NCBI GenBank assembly: GCA_025350055.1
Contig: JANXYK010000001.1
Location: forward strand, 62,001 to 126,000
Direction of reading: 5' to 3'
DNA: 64,000 nt
Origin: Gammaproteobacteria bacterium
GTDB lineage: Bacteria > Pseudomonadota > Gammaproteobacteria > Steroidobacterales > Steroidobacteraceae
Below the pieces are notes generated by a model. It had not been told where the DNA came from, searched no databases, and saw nothing but the letters and a program-made list of their open reading frames with translations. Positions 38,128-47,313 of this stretch are shown in pieces; position 1 is the stretch's first letter; each line of letters begins with the position of its first letter. The position numbers and the translations under genes were made by a program.

Positions 38128-38679
38128 GTGCGCATTTCCATCATCGTGGCCCTGGCCGACAATGGTGTCATCGGCCGCGCACAGCAGTTGCCCTGGCATT
38201 TGCCCGACGACCTGCGACGCTTCAAGGCGCTGACCATGGGCAAACCCATGTTGATGGGGCGACGTACCTTCGAATCGATAGGCCGACCATTGCCCGGCCG
38301 CGCCAATCTGGTATTGAGCCGTGCGCCACTGGCGTGTACGGCCACTGCGGCAGCCAATGCCGCAACCCCAGCTGCGACCTGTGGGGCGGGCGCGCTGCCG
38401 TCGGCGACCACTCTCGAGCAGGTGACAAGCATCGATGAGGCACTGCACCGCTGTGCCGGCGCCGAAGAATTGTGCGTGATCGGCGGCGCCGATGTATTCG
38501 GTGCGCTGCTGTCTCAGGCCACCGATCTGCATCTGACCCGAGTGCATGGTGACATCGAAGGTGATGTGTACTTTCCGAGCATCCACGAGAGTGAGTGGCG
38601 CGAGGTCGATCGCAGCGAACATGCGGCCGACGAGCGCCATGCGTGGCCCATGAGTTTCATCGATCTGGTGCGACGCTGA
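38128..38679 (+). CDS. folA: Dihydrofolate reductase
   Basis: A 183-residue DHFR from a GTG start. It shows ALADNGVIGRAQQLPWHLP with the active-site DDLRRFKALTMG, LMGRRTFESIGRPLPGRANL, and IGGADVFGALL. It is about 24 residues longer than E. coli FolA because of an Ala/Thr-rich insert after VLSRAPL (around residues 72-96). FolA regenerates tetrahydrofolate after ThyA. It lies 42 bp beyond kup, extending the lgt-thyA-SET-kup group. Confidence 0.94.
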   Translation: MRISIIVALADNGVIGRAQQLPWHLPDDLRRFKALTMGKPMLMGRRTFESIGRPLPGRANLVLSRAPLACTATAAANAATPAATCGAGALPSATTLEQVTSIDEALHRCAGAEELCVIGGADVFGALLSQATDLHLTRVHGDIEGDVYFPSIHESEWREVDRSEHAADERHAWPMSFIDLVRR

Positions 38680-38687
38680 GCGCATCC

Positions 38688-39375
38688 ATGAACCGAAGCG
38701 GAGCCGCAGATCTGAGCAAGGTGCCCGAAGTCACGCTGGTCTTCTGGATCATCAAGATCGCCGCCACCACGCTCGGCGAGACCGGTGGCGATGCCGTGTC
38801 GATGTCGATGAACCTAGGGTACCTGGTCGGCACGCTCATCTTTGCTGTGCTGTTTGCGCTGGCGGTCAGTGTGCAGATTGCGGCCAAACGCTTCCATCCC
38901 TGGCTCTACTGGCTGACCATCGTGGCCACCACGACCGTGGGCACCACGCTGGCCGATTTCGCCGACCGTTCGTTGGGCATCGGCTATGCCGGAGGCTCGG
39001 CGCTGTTGCCGCTGCTGCTGCTGGCATCGCTCTTCATCTGGTATCGCACGCTCGGCACCGTGGCGGTGAGTTCCGTGAGTACACCGCGTGCCGAGATGTA
39101 CTACTGGATCACGATCATGTTCTCGCAGACCCTGGGCACGGCCCTTGGCGACTGGACCGCGGACAAAGACGGCCTGGGCCTCGGCTACGGTGGCAGCGCT
39201 GTACGTCGTGCCGCGCGTGGCGCGCACCGCGCTGTTCTGGGCCGCGTTCATCCTCACGCGCCCAATGGGCGCGGTATTGGGCGATTTCCTCGACAAGCCA
39301 GTGGAGCATGGCGGCCTGGCGCTCAGCCGCTACGTGGCCTCCGGCGTGCTGCTGGCACGGCCGACAGCGAGCTAG
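38688..39375 (+). pseudogene. COG4705-type multi-helix membrane protein, frameshifted
   Basis: From ATG 38688 the frame encodes repeated membrane units of the COG4705 family (IKIAATTLGETGGDAVSMS, TVGTTLADFADRSLGIGYAG, SQTLGTALGDWTADKDGLGL). At about 39195-39205 the family sequence jumps to another frame, continuing as LYVVPRVARTALFWAAFILT and GAVLGDFLDKPVEHGGLALS to a stop at 39375. About a dozen residues of one helix also seem to be missing at the junction, so a small out-of-frame deletion is likely rather than a one-base error. Function of the family is not established. Confidence 0.7.
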
Positions 39376-39791
39376 CGCGCAATCCTGATCACCAGCGTCA
39401 CCCACAATAGAAGCAAGAGCGCCCAGCTCGCCATGTAGGCGCGAATGCGCTGGCGCAAGCGGTTGGCGCCGGTGTGGATGTAGGCATGAATGGCCCGCGC
39501 GGCGACGTAGAGCCACGCCAACACGAGCAGGGTCAAGCTGGTCGCATGCACGGCGATCGCCGCCAGGCAGGCCGCGTAGAAGAGCAGCGGCGATTCAAAC
39601 TGGTTGATGAAATGTCGCGACAGCTTCGCTGAACGCTCGGGCTCTGCCGCACCCTGATAGATCCGGTAGTAGCTGACCTCGATCTTGCCTTCCTTCACCA
39701 GCGAGACCCGAGCGCGGAACAGGCGTACCAGGGTCGAGAAGGTCAGCAGGACCATCGCAAACATGGGATAGATGAGCCAGGTGTCTTTCAT
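39372..39791 (-). CDS. MAPEG-family membrane protein
   Basis: A 139-residue, four-helix inner-membrane protein of the MAPEG group (eicosanoid/glutathione-metabolism relatives). Supporting parts: YPMFAMVLLTFSTLVRLFRAR, SRHFINQFESPLLFYAACL, and LAWLYVAARAIHAYIHTGAN, with the family's N-Q-x-E-x-P-like NQFESP. Bacterial members are mostly uncharacterised. Its stop overlaps that of the opposed broken membrane gene. Confidence 0.85.
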   Translation of the reverse strand: MKDTWLIYPMFAMVLLTFSTLVRLFRARVSLVKEGKIEVSYYRIYQGAAEPERSAKLSRHFINQFESPLLFYAACLAAIAVHATSLTLLVLAWLYVAARAIHAYIHTGANRLRQRIRAYMASWALLLLLWVTLVIRIAR

Positions 39792-39871
39792 CTGAACTGC
39801 CTCCGGTGCGCTTGCAAGCGCGGCGTAGAGTTTGCCAGACTCGCGTCGAATTCATACCAGGGGGGCGAGAT

Positions 39872-41152
39872 ATGAAGATTATGCGCAATTTGGCGTTGGT
39901 ATTGTTGCTGGCAAGCGGCTTGGCGATGCCCCTGCTGGCAGACGAATCGGTGACCGTGGTGCGCGCCGGGCACCTGATCGACACGCTGGCCGGGCGTACG
40001 CTGGGCCCGCAGACCATCATCATTCGCGACGGCGTCATCGTCGATGTCGGCGCGAAGCTCGCCGAGCCTGCAGGTGCACGCGTCGTCGATCTCTCCGATT
40101 ACACGGTGCTGCCCGGCCTGATGGATGCGCACACGCACCTGACCATCGACTACGGCAACCAGGATCCGCTCGCCGAACTCGCGCACACTGCGGCCGAGCG
40201 CGCCTTCAGTTCGATTCCGAATGCGCGCGCCGTGCTGCTGGCGGGCTTCACCACGGTGCGCGATCTGGGCAGTTATCGCGCGCTGGTCGATGTCGCCTTG
40301 CGCGATGCCATCAATCGCGGCGATGTCATCGGCCCGCGCATGCTGGTCGCCGGCGCCTACGTCACGATCACCGGCGGTGCCGGCGCGGTGACCGGTTTTG
40401 CCGCCGACCTCAAGTTGCCGTGGGACATGCACTACGGTGAGGCCAACTCGCCCTCTGAGGTGCGCGAGCGCATCCGCACGCTCGTCAGCCAGCGCGTCGA
40501 TGTGATCAAGATGTTCGCCACTGGCGCGATTCTTACGCACAACAGCAATCCGGCGGCGCGCGAGGCCACGCCCGAGGAGCTGCAGGCCGGCGCCGAAGAG
40601 GCGCACAATTTCGGCCTCAAGCTCGCGGTGCACGCGCATGGCACCGAGGGCATCAAGGCCGCGATACGTGCCGGCGCCGCCTCGATCGAACATGGCACGC
40701 TGATGGACGATGAAGGCCGGACGCTGATGGTGCAGCATGGCACCTACCTGGTGCCTACGCTTGAAGTGCGCGAGTGCGTCGGCAGCAATTATCCGGCCGA
40801 GTTCGTCGCCAAGGCCAATCACTTCCTGACGGTGCAGCTCGAGAACTTCCGCAAGGATGTGGCAGCCGGCGTGAAGATCGGCTTTGGCACCGACATCGGC
40901 GTGTGTGCTTTTGGCCGCAACGCGCGCGAGTTCAATTTCATGGTGCAAAATGGCATGACGCCGATGCAGGCGATCATGTCCGCCACCTCGGCCGACGCCG
41001 ATCTGCTGGGCGTCGCCGACAAGCTCGGTTCAATCAGCAAGGGGAAACTCGCTGACCTGATCGCGGTACGCGGCGACCCGATAGTCAACGTGCGCCTGCT
41101 CGAGGATGTGCGCTTCGTGATGAAGCAGGGCACGATCTACAAGCAGGACTAG
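39872..41152 (+). CDS. Exported amidohydrolase (Xaa-Pro dipeptidase/imidazolonepropionase-like)
   Basis: A 426-residue amidohydrolase with an N-terminal signal peptide (MKIMRNLALVLLLASGLAMPLLA). Metal-site motifs are complete: VLPGLMDAHTHL, the carboxylated-lysine site VDVIKMFATGA, LAVHAHGTEG, AASIEHGT and FGTDIGV. This arrangement matches periplasmic amidohydrolases that cleave Xaa-Pro or N-acyl amino acids. ATG 39872 is chosen because it begins the signal peptide and is preceded by GGGGGCGAG. Exact substrate unknown. Confidence 0.9.
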   Translation: MKIMRNLALVLLLASGLAMPLLADESVTVVRAGHLIDTLAGRTLGPQTIIIRDGVIVDVGAKLAEPAGARVVDLSDYTVLPGLMDAHTHLTIDYGNQDPLAELAHTAAERAFSSIPNARAVLLAGFTTVRDLGSYRALVDVALRDAINRGDVIGPRMLVAGAYVTITGGAGAVTGFAADLKLPWDMHYGEANSPSEVRERIRTLVSQRVDVIKMFATGAILTHNSNPAAREATPEELQAGAEEAHNFGLKLAVHAHGTEGIKAAIRAGAASIEHGTLMDDEGRTLMVQHGTYLVPTLEVRECVGSNYPAEFVAKANHFLTVQLENFRKDVAAGVKIGFGTDIGVCAFGRNAREFNFMVQNGMTPMQAIMSATSADADLLGVADKLGSISKGKLADLIAVRGDPIVNVRLLEDVRFVMKQGTIYKQD

Positions 41153-41201
41153 ATTGCAAGCAAGGCGCCGGCGGCTTTGGCCGGCAGATCAAGCGGTGAG
41201 G

Positions 41202-41235
41202 CGAGGACCGGCCGCTGAAATGCGGCCAGTCCTCG
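41202..41235. terminator. Hairpin between convergent genes, possible bidirectional terminator
   Basis: CGAGGAC (41202-41208) and GGCCGC (41210-41215) pair with GCGGCC (41222-41227) and GTCCTCG (41229-41235), a 13-bp stem with one C-A mismatch and a 6-base loop. There is no T-run, so strength is uncertain. It sits between the stops of the amidohydrolase and the collagen-like gene. Confidence 0.45.
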
Positions 41236-41251
41236 ACTGCGATTCAGGTGC

Positions 41252-42292
41252 TCAAGGCGCCTTGATGTAGATGGCGAAAAAGCCGATCGCACCATTCGAC
41301 TTCGTCAGCGCAGATATGCCCAGCAGGGCGTAACCAGCAGGTGCAGGCGGCGGAGTCGCTTTGAGACCCGATACCGCAGCCACTACCGCATTGCCGGTCG
41401 TAATCGGCCCGGCGGGTCCCTGCGCGCCTGCGGGGCCCGAAGGCCCGGCAGGACCCGCGGCTCCCGTTGCCCCGGTAGTACCCGCAGGACCAGAAAAGCC
41501 GCCGGGGCCCGTGGGGCCTGTTGGCCCTGCGCCTCCCGCAGGCCCCGTGTTTCCCGCAGGACCGGCGCTGCCCGTAGGGCCAATTGGTCCCGCCGGGCCT
41601 ATGCTTCCCTGTGGACCCACAGTGCCTGCGGGGCCCATGGGGCCAGTGTCGCCCTTCGGACCCTGCGCTCCGCTAGCACCTGCGAGCCCTTGTGGGCCGA
41701 TATCGCCTTGCGTGCCCGCCGCACCCTGCGGACCCGCCAGCCCCTGAGGACCTGCCGGGCCCTGCGCGCCTGCTACTCCCGAGAGGTCGGATACCAGTCC
41801 GTCAAAAGGCTGCCAGGAGGTGGTGTCTGTCAGTGGCGGGTGTGACACGAAATTGGTGGTGACCACGGTTGACGCCGTGACGTCGACGTAAAGGTAGGCC
41901 TTGCCAGTCACAGGATCAGTGACGACGTCGCCAACGTGGTGAGCACGCCCAAGCGCCTGCCAATTGCCCATGAAATTGAAAGGGTAGGCATTGTTGACGC
42001 AGAGGTTCGTCCCCGTCGGGTCGGTGCTGCTCGCAAAGAGCGTGGTGCAGGTCTGCGAAACAGTACAGCCCGGCGTGCAGACCATATTGGGATCGGCTGA
42101 AAGAGTGCCCACAAGCACGTCACGGCCATAGTTGATGCCGGCAGTGAGCGGCGTCGACGCGAATGCAGCTACTAACAGCGCGAGGCTGCCGGCGCCACGA
42201 AATAGCCACGGGACAGCAGGACGTACGATCGAGTTGAACGATGAAGTAGCTCGCACAGCGTAGACTCCCAGGGTGACCGAATTTCCCAACAT
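41252..42292 (-). CDS. Exported collagen-like (Gly-X-Y) protein
   Basis: A protein of about 346 residues from ATG 42292 (a start at 42337 is possible). A long n-region leads to a signal-type helix (GAGSLALLVAAFASTPLTA). The N-terminal domain (about 70-170) has five cysteines near VCTPGC and a carbohydrate-binding-like YLYVDVTASTVV segment. Then come 42 uninterrupted Gly-X-Y triplets, and a C-terminal cap ending GFFAIYIKAP. Bacterial collagen-like proteins form triple helices on the surface or outside the cell; a role in adhesion or matrix is inferred. Divergent from the next gene. Confidence 0.85.
   Translation of the reverse strand: MLGNSVTLGVYAVRATSSFNSIVRPAVPWLFRGAGSLALLVAAFASTPLTAGINYGRDVLVGTLSADPNMVCTPGCTVSQTCTTLFASSTDPTGTNLCVNNAYPFNFMGNWQALGRAHHVGDVVTDPVTGKAYLYVDVTASTVVTTNFVSHPPLTDTTSWQPFDGLVSDLSGVAGAQGPAGPQGLAGPQGAAGTQGDIGPQGLAGASGAQGPKGDTGPMGPAGTVGPQGSIGPAGPIGPTGSAGPAGNTGPAGGAGPTGPTGPGGFSGPAGTTGATGAAGPAGPSGPAGAQGPAGPITTGNAVVAAVSGLKATPPPAPAGYALLGISALTKSNGAIGFFAIYIKAP
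41402..41779 (-). repeat. Collagen triplet repeat, 42 Gly-X-Y units
   Basis: The coding strand reads 42 consecutive Gly-X-Y codons triplets without interruption. Triplets such as GPA, GPQ, GPT and GAQ dominate, and Thr, Gln and Ala often replace hydroxyproline-type positions, as in other bacterial collagens. One charged triplet pair, GPKGDT, resembles stabilising Lys-Gly-Asp contacts. The DNA is repetitive enough to allow slippage. Confidence 0.9.
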
Positions 42293-42385
42293 ACTTTTTA
42301 GCCGGACTTTTTGCCATGGGCGCGCAGTTGATCGCACATGCGCGCAATGGGGCTGTCCGCGACCTCGACGGGTTAAGTTAAATTT

Positions 42386-42907
42386 ATGGCCGTGAAAAAA
42401 CTGTCATTGCAGTGGGTGATTGCGCTGGTCCTGGTCGCAGCGGTCGCTGTGTATTCGACCTGGCGTGTCGCGGCACGTGAAGTCCGGCAATGCAGAGTCG
42501 ATCAGGGGCTTGCGCCCGTGGCCGCACTGCTTCAGGAGAACCAGAAGATCTTCGTTGCACTCGCGGCAGGCGGCTACACGGGAACCGAGCCGGCCATCAT
42601 CGAGCGCTACCTGAGTGACATCCGTCGGGACGGCGTCCCGAAACACACGGCCGCCCGACGCAACATCGATGCGCTCGTCGACAACAACACGCTGATCGTC
42701 GCGCTGCTCGCGAATCACGCGAGCAGCCTGCGCACGCTGGAGCTTGGTATCCAATCCGAGAAATTCCGCGCCTATGCAGCGAGTCTGCGCGAGCGCTGGC
42801 GCTCGACTTTCGAGCTGTTCATGGCGGGAGGCGGTCTGCCCGCAGCGGGACCGGAGCGTCCCACCCGCATAGTGGCCGCCGTGAGCGCTGAAATCGCCGC
42901 GCAATAG
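42386..42907 (+). CDS. Membrane-anchored protein, unknown function
   Basis: A 173-residue protein with one N-terminal transmembrane helix (VIALVLVAAVAVYSTWRVAA, residues about 11-30) and a helical periplasmic part, with possible coiled-coil tendency in ASLRERWRSTFELF. A short AT-rich stretch (GGTTAAGTTAAATTT) lies just before the ATG. No family recognised. It is divergent from the collagen-like gene and converges with the first MttB-type gene. Confidence 0.65.
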   Translation: MAVKKLSLQWVIALVLVAAVAVYSTWRVAAREVRQCRVDQGLAPVAALLQENQKIFVALAAGGYTGTEPAIIERYLSDIRRDGVPKHTAARRNIDALVDNNTLIVALLANHASSLRTLELGIQSEKFRAYAASLRERWRSTFELFMAGGGLPAAGPERPTRIVAAVSAEIAAQ

Positions 42908-42923
42908 CGCAAGCCTTATCGCT

Positions 42924-44444
42924 TCAGGCGCGCGAGCGTCGTCCGGTGCCGCGTCGCCCAGGGCCACCTGCGGTCGCTGGTGCAGGCGGTGGCGGCAACA
43001 CAGGCAGTTCGGTCTGCTGTTCGAGACCCGAGATCACCAGGCGCCGCATCTCGGTATCAACGTGCGCGTCGGTCTCGAAGGGCACGTAGGCGGCGAGGCG
43101 TCGCTCCACCTGCTCGCAGGCGCGCTGGTAGGCATCCTTCGAACCGCCTTTGACCCAGTTCTCGCGGTTCTCGCGATCGAACACCGGGTCGGTGAGATAC
43201 AGTTCTTTGGGCCAGTATTTCAGCGTCTGGGGCGAGGTGATCAGGTGATCGTTCTGCCTGAGGTAGCTCACCAGGTCGGCTGCCGGCAGATCTTCGAGCA
43301 CGCGGATGTCGCGCACGAAATGCAGGCACTGGCCGCAGACCTCGTTGTCGAACACCAGCTTCGCAAGACTGAAGGTCAGCACGTAATCGAGCATGCCCGG
43401 GCCCGAGACCGAGTTCACGCCGGCGAGTGCCGCCAACATCGCGCTGGTCATGGTCTCGGCGCCGGCCTGCGCATCGAGCAGCTTACCATCGCTGAGCGCC
43501 ATGTAAGCTTGCGTCGGCAATCCAAGTGATTTGGCGATCGCCACGTAACCCACGTTCAGGTGTTGCGCCTCGATCGCCGCCATCGGCGAGCTCGCGGCCT
43601 TCATATGGAAGGTGGCGGGTGCGCCGCCGAACAGTACCGGTGCGCCGGGCCTCACCACCTGCGTCATCGTGATGCCGGCGAGCGTGTCGACACAGTGGAA
43701 CACCAGCGCGCCCACCAGCGTCACGGGCGCGATCAGGCCCATCAGCGTGACCGGCACGATTTCCAGCGGAATGCCGGCCTCGGCGCAATCGATCAGGTTC
43801 TGGCAGGAATCCTCGCCGAAGCGGAAATTGCCGGTCGCGGTGACCGTGAAGATCGACATGGGCTTGGCGATCAGGTCAGCGCGATCGCGGCGGAACAGCT
43901 GCATCATCTCGACCATGCGCGGCACGCCGTGCTCGCTGAAGGCGCCCGAGACCACTGGCTTCTTCGAGTTGGTCATCACCATGTAGAGGCGCCAGGCATC
44001 CGAGACCTTCGACTCGATGTCATCGTTGGTCGAGAAGGCGGTGGCGAGATAGGCGATGTGCTCGAGTCCGTCGCAGAGGCGCGCGTATTCGACGAAATCG
44101 GTGGAGTTGGCGAGCCGCGTCTCCCCGCTGCGATGGTCCATGATCTTCAGGCCACTCGAGCCCGGCACGTAGTGCACGTTGTTGCCGCCGAGTTCGGCAT
44201 GCGCATTGCCGTCGCGGTTGTAAAGCGTGAAGGACTTGGGCGCCGTGGCGATCGCGCGCTCGACCACATCGGTGGAAAACAATATCCGCTGGCCATCCTG
44301 CGAAGGCTTCATGCCGTGATCGAGCAGGCGCTGGCGCATGCCCGCGCCGCGAATCTCGAGGCCGATCTCGGCCAGGATCTTCTTCGCCTCGACGAGGATC
44401 GCCGCGATCATCTCGGGCGCGAGGATATTCAGGGTCGGTCGCAT
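42924..44444 (-). CDS. MttB-superfamily methyltransferase (non-pyrrolysine), copy A
   Basis: A 506-residue trimethylamine-methyltransferase-superfamily protein. Family traits: [16 protein letters not shown] near the N-terminus, [33 protein letters not shown], and the C-terminal [19 protein letters not shown]. There is no in-frame amber codon at the pyrrolysine region, so it belongs to the larger non-Pyl group, whose studied members demethylate quaternary amines such as glycine betaine onto a corrinoid protein. No corrinoid protein gene is nearby. The C-terminus is Pro/Ala/Arg-rich and divergent. Confidence 0.85.
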   Translation of the reverse strand: MRPTLNILAPEMIAAILVEAKKILAEIGLEIRGAGMRQRLLDHGMKPSQDGQRILFSTDVVERAIATAPKSFTLYNRDGNAHAELGGNNVHYVPGSSGLKIMDHRSGETRLANSTDFVEYARLCDGLEHIAYLATAFSTNDDIESKVSDAWRLYMVMTNSKKPVVSGAFSEHGVPRMVEMMQLFRRDRADLIAKPMSIFTVTATGNFRFGEDSCQNLIDCAEAGIPLEIVPVTLMGLIAPVTLVGALVFHCVDTLAGITMTQVVRPGAPVLFGGAPATFHMKAASSPMAAIEAQHLNVGYVAIAKSLGLPTQAYMALSDGKLLDAQAGAETMTSAMLAALAGVNSVSGPGMLDYVLTFSLAKLVFDNEVCGQCLHFVRDIRVLEDLPAADLVSYLRQNDHLITSPQTLKYWPKELYLTDPVFDRENRENWVKGGSKDAYQRACEQVERRLAAYVPFETDAHVDTEMRRLVISGLEQQTELPVLPPPPAPATAGGPGRRGTGRRSRA

Positions 44445-44462
44445 GACACGGTCTCCAGAGGC

Positions 44463-45983
44463 TCAGGCAGCGCCCGCAACAATGGCCTGCTTGCGGCGCG
44501 CAACGTAGTCGGCCAACTCCTCGTGAATGGCCGGGTCGATAGTGGGCTGCTGGTAGTCGGCCAGTAGCTGCTTCCAGATGCGGTTGGCGCGTTGCGCCGC
44601 ATCCTGCGAACCGGCCTCCTGCCAGGTCTCGAAGTTCTGGCGGGTCGAGAGCAGTGGCTCGTAGAAAGCAGTCTCGTAGTGCGCCAGCGTATGGGCAGTG
44701 CCGAAATGGTGACCGCCCGGCGCCACCTCGGCGATTGCCGCGAGCGCCAGTTCATCCTCGTTCACCGCGATCGGTCGCAGGAACTCGGCCATCATCTGCA
44801 GCATCTCTGCATCGGTGATCAGCTTCTCGAACGATGCTGTCAGGCCGCTCTCGAGCCAGCCGGCGGCATGGTACACAAGGTTGGCGTGACCCATGATCGC
44901 GCCCCACAGCGACATCGAGCTTTCATAAGCGGACTGCGCATCCACGCAGTTGGACGAGGTGGTATTGCTCGAGCGCAGCGGGAGCTTCAGCCGGCGCGCG
45001 ATCTGGCCGCTGGCCAGCGCCGCCTTGCTGTATTCGGGCGTGCCGAGCGCGGGTGCGCCGCTGCGCATGTCGACGTTTGATGCGAAAGAACCGTAAATGA
45101 TGCGCGCGCCGGCGCGCACCGTCTGCGCCAGCGTGGCGACCGCCAGCACCTCGGCGGTCTGCTGCGCGAGCGTGCCGGCCAGCGTCACCGGACTCATGGA
45201 GCCGGCCAGGGTGAAAGGCGTGATGCAGCAGGCCTGGCCGTTGCCCGCGAGTTCGATCACGGCTTCGGTCATCGGAATGTCGAGCTGCATGGGCGAGTTG
45301 GTGTTGACGATCGCCATCACCAGCGCGTCCTGCGACAGCGCCTCGGGCTTCACGCCCAGCGCAATGCGGTTCATCTCGATGCAGTCCGCAGTGCGCATCC
45401 GCCCAAGCCCGTTGGCCTGACAGTTCTTGTCCAGCAGCGTCAGCTGCGCGAGGTACAGGTCGAGATGGCGCGTTTCGGGCGGCAGGTCCATGGCTTCGAA
45501 AGGTCCGCCGGATTCCTGGTGGATGATGTTGAGGCTCTGCACCAGGCGCAGGAAATCGCAGACCTCGGCATGCGTACCCGCGCGCCGCCCGCGATCCAGA
45601 TCGGAGCAGAAGGCTGGCCCGCCCACCGCGCAGAACACCAGGTTGTTGCCGCCGATCACAAGATCGTGCGCGCTGTTGCGTGCCCGCAGGCGGAATTCCG
45701 GCGGCGCCAGCGCCAGCTTCTCCAGCACCAGGGCGCGATCGAAGCGCACCTGCATCGTGGCCTCATCAACCTGCGCGCCCGCGGCCTGCAGCAGGCGGCG
45801 GCTGCTGGCCTCGAGGAAGCGCATGCCCTGGTTCTCGAGAATACTGAACGCTGCCGCGATGATTGCATCGACCTGATCGCTGCTCAGGATTTCAATCGGT
45901 GCGTAGCGATTGACCAGCGACTGGAACGGCAGCTGACGGACGGCAGACGCGGCGCGACGCGGCCTGCCGCCGGGGCGGCTCAT
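44463..45983 (-). CDS. MttB-superfamily methyltransferase (non-pyrrolysine), copy B
   Basis: A 506-residue paralogue of the downstream gene, same strand, 18 bp apart. ATG 45983 is preferred over 46073 because GAGAGG precedes it. Family features: IIAAAFSILENQGMRFLEAS, VIGGNNLVFCAVGGPAFCSD, QESGGPFEAMDLPPETRHLD, SMSPVTLAGTLAQQTAEVLA and GGHHFGTAHTLAHYETAFYE. No in-frame amber codon. It differs clearly from copy A, so the two may act on different methylamines or form a hetero-oligomer (inference). Confidence 0.85.
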   Translation of the reverse strand: MSRPGGRPRRAASAVRQLPFQSLVNRYAPIEILSSDQVDAIIAAAFSILENQGMRFLEASSRRLLQAAGAQVDEATMQVRFDRALVLEKLALAPPEFRLRARNSAHDLVIGGNNLVFCAVGGPAFCSDLDRGRRAGTHAEVCDFLRLVQSLNIIHQESGGPFEAMDLPPETRHLDLYLAQLTLLDKNCQANGLGRMRTADCIEMNRIALGVKPEALSQDALVMAIVNTNSPMQLDIPMTEAVIELAGNGQACCITPFTLAGSMSPVTLAGTLAQQTAEVLAVATLAQTVRAGARIIYGSFASNVDMRSGAPALGTPEYSKAALASGQIARRLKLPLRSSNTTSSNCVDAQSAYESSMSLWGAIMGHANLVYHAAGWLESGLTASFEKLITDAEMLQMMAEFLRPIAVNEDELALAAIAEVAPGGHHFGTAHTLAHYETAFYEPLLSTRQNFETWQEAGSQDAAQRANRIWKQLLADYQQPTIDPAIHEELADYVARRKQAIVAGAA

Positions 45984-46135
45984 GGGTGGCCTCTCAAGAG
46001 CTGCGGCGTGGCGCAAACCGTCGCGCACGCCATGGCAGGCGATGGCAAATGGCTGTCGGTGTGGTACATCCACTGCACTTTAATGCTTTTCAGCGCAGGA
46101 GGGCACCTGCCGGCGGCAGGGCCTTGCCGCCCGGT

Positions 46136-47313
46136 CTAGAGCGCTTCGCCAGGATCGCCGAGCGCGCGCGCATCCGCGGCCAGTGGCGCACTGGCTTCGA
46201 TGGTGGTGCCTTCATCGCGCACGCTCGCCACGCGCAGCGTGCCGCCGATCTGTGCCAGGCGCTCGGAGGCGGCCAGCAGGCCGAAACAGCCCGGTTTGTT
46301 GCGATCCTGATCGCGCATGCCGACGCCATTGTCTCTGACGCGCAGGCGCACGCTCTCGCCGCGCAGCTCCACCTGGACGTCGATGCGCGTGCCACGTGCG
46401 TGCTGCAGGGCATTGGCAAGCGCCTCGCGGGCGACTTCGTGCAGCACGCACAAGGTCCACTGATGCACCTGCAGCCCCTTGTCGGGGAGCGAGAGCACCA
46501 GCTGCGTGCCGCGGAGGTTGTCCAGGTCACTGACCAGGCGCTGCATCGCGCCTTCGAAGCCCAGATCGCCGACGCCGGGAGGCGTGAGCTCGAACACGAT
46601 GCGCCGCAGGCTCTCGAGGGTTGCGCCGGCGAGCCTTGACAGCCCCACGGGCGCGTGGCGCAGCTGCGATTCCTCGACAACCGGTCGGCCAGCGCGTGCA
46701 CCTGGCTGTGCGCGCGATCGGTGGCGGCGCGTTGCAGCAGGCTGTCGGTGATGTCATGGCTGGCGCGCAGGAACCCGAGGGTCTGGTGGGCGGCATCCTT
46801 GAGCACCGTGGCGTGCGCCTGCACCCAGCGTACCTCGCCCCCAGGGCGTCGATAGCGGTATTCGACGGTAGTGTTCGAGCCATGCCCAACCCGGTCGCGA
46901 TCCTCCGGATGCATCAGCGACTGGAACAGTTCAAAGGAGGCCGGGGTGTCGGGCGCGACGCCCAGCAATTCGCGGCTACCATCGGACCAGACCAGTTCGC
47001 CGGTGCCCGGATTCCAGTGCCACTGGCCGAGTTCGGTGGCCTCGAGCGCCAGCTGCAGCTGGTGCTCGTGATCGCCGAGCCAGTCGAGCAGCGCGCGGAT
47101 GTGATTCCTGGGTTCCTCGCGCGGGCTCGGCGCGAACGCCGGAGCCTTGGGATCCGGATGAAGCCACGGCAGCGCTCCGCGTGCTTGCCACGATCGGGTG
47201 GCGTAGATACCTTGCCATTTCCTGCAGATCCGGCAAGTGCTTGGCGAGGCCACTTCATGCAACTGGCGCTGGTCGCGCTCCACGAGTACGAGGGCGCTTT
47301 CGAGTACCGCCAC
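46136..47313 (-). pseudogene. PAS-domain sensor histidine kinase, frameshifted
   Basis: Reading leftward, one frame encodes a PAS domain (LEATELGQWHWNPGTGELVW, MHPEDRDRVG, YRYRRPGGEVRWVQAHATVL, about 47064-46744). At about 46681 the coding continues in a second frame, VVEESQLRHAPVGLSRLAGA, into a NarL-type kinase core (SLRRIVFELTPPGVGDLGFE, HEVAREALANALQHA, RVRDNGVGMRDQDR) to the stop at 46136. Loss of one base at 46680-46684 explains it. The N-terminus before the PAS domain looks non-coding and may be lost too. No response regulator is adjacent. Confidence 0.75.

Noticed and set aside
39812-39871. Longer N-terminus for the amidohydrolase from 39806
   Set aside because: The extra residues are Arg-rich and would precede, and spoil, the signal peptide.
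41361-41747. Plus-strand Pro-rich frame opposite the collagen repeat
   Set aside because: A Gly-Pro repeat gives Pro/Gly-rich antisense frames automatically; no start context or family.
41402-41779. CRISPR or DNA tandem-repeat array
   Set aside because: The periodicity is the 9-base Gly-X-Y coding pattern, with no spacer/repeat structure.
42924-45983. Pyrrolysine-encoding MttB genes
   Set aside because: Both genes read through as complete family proteins with no in-frame amber codon at the pyrrolysine position.
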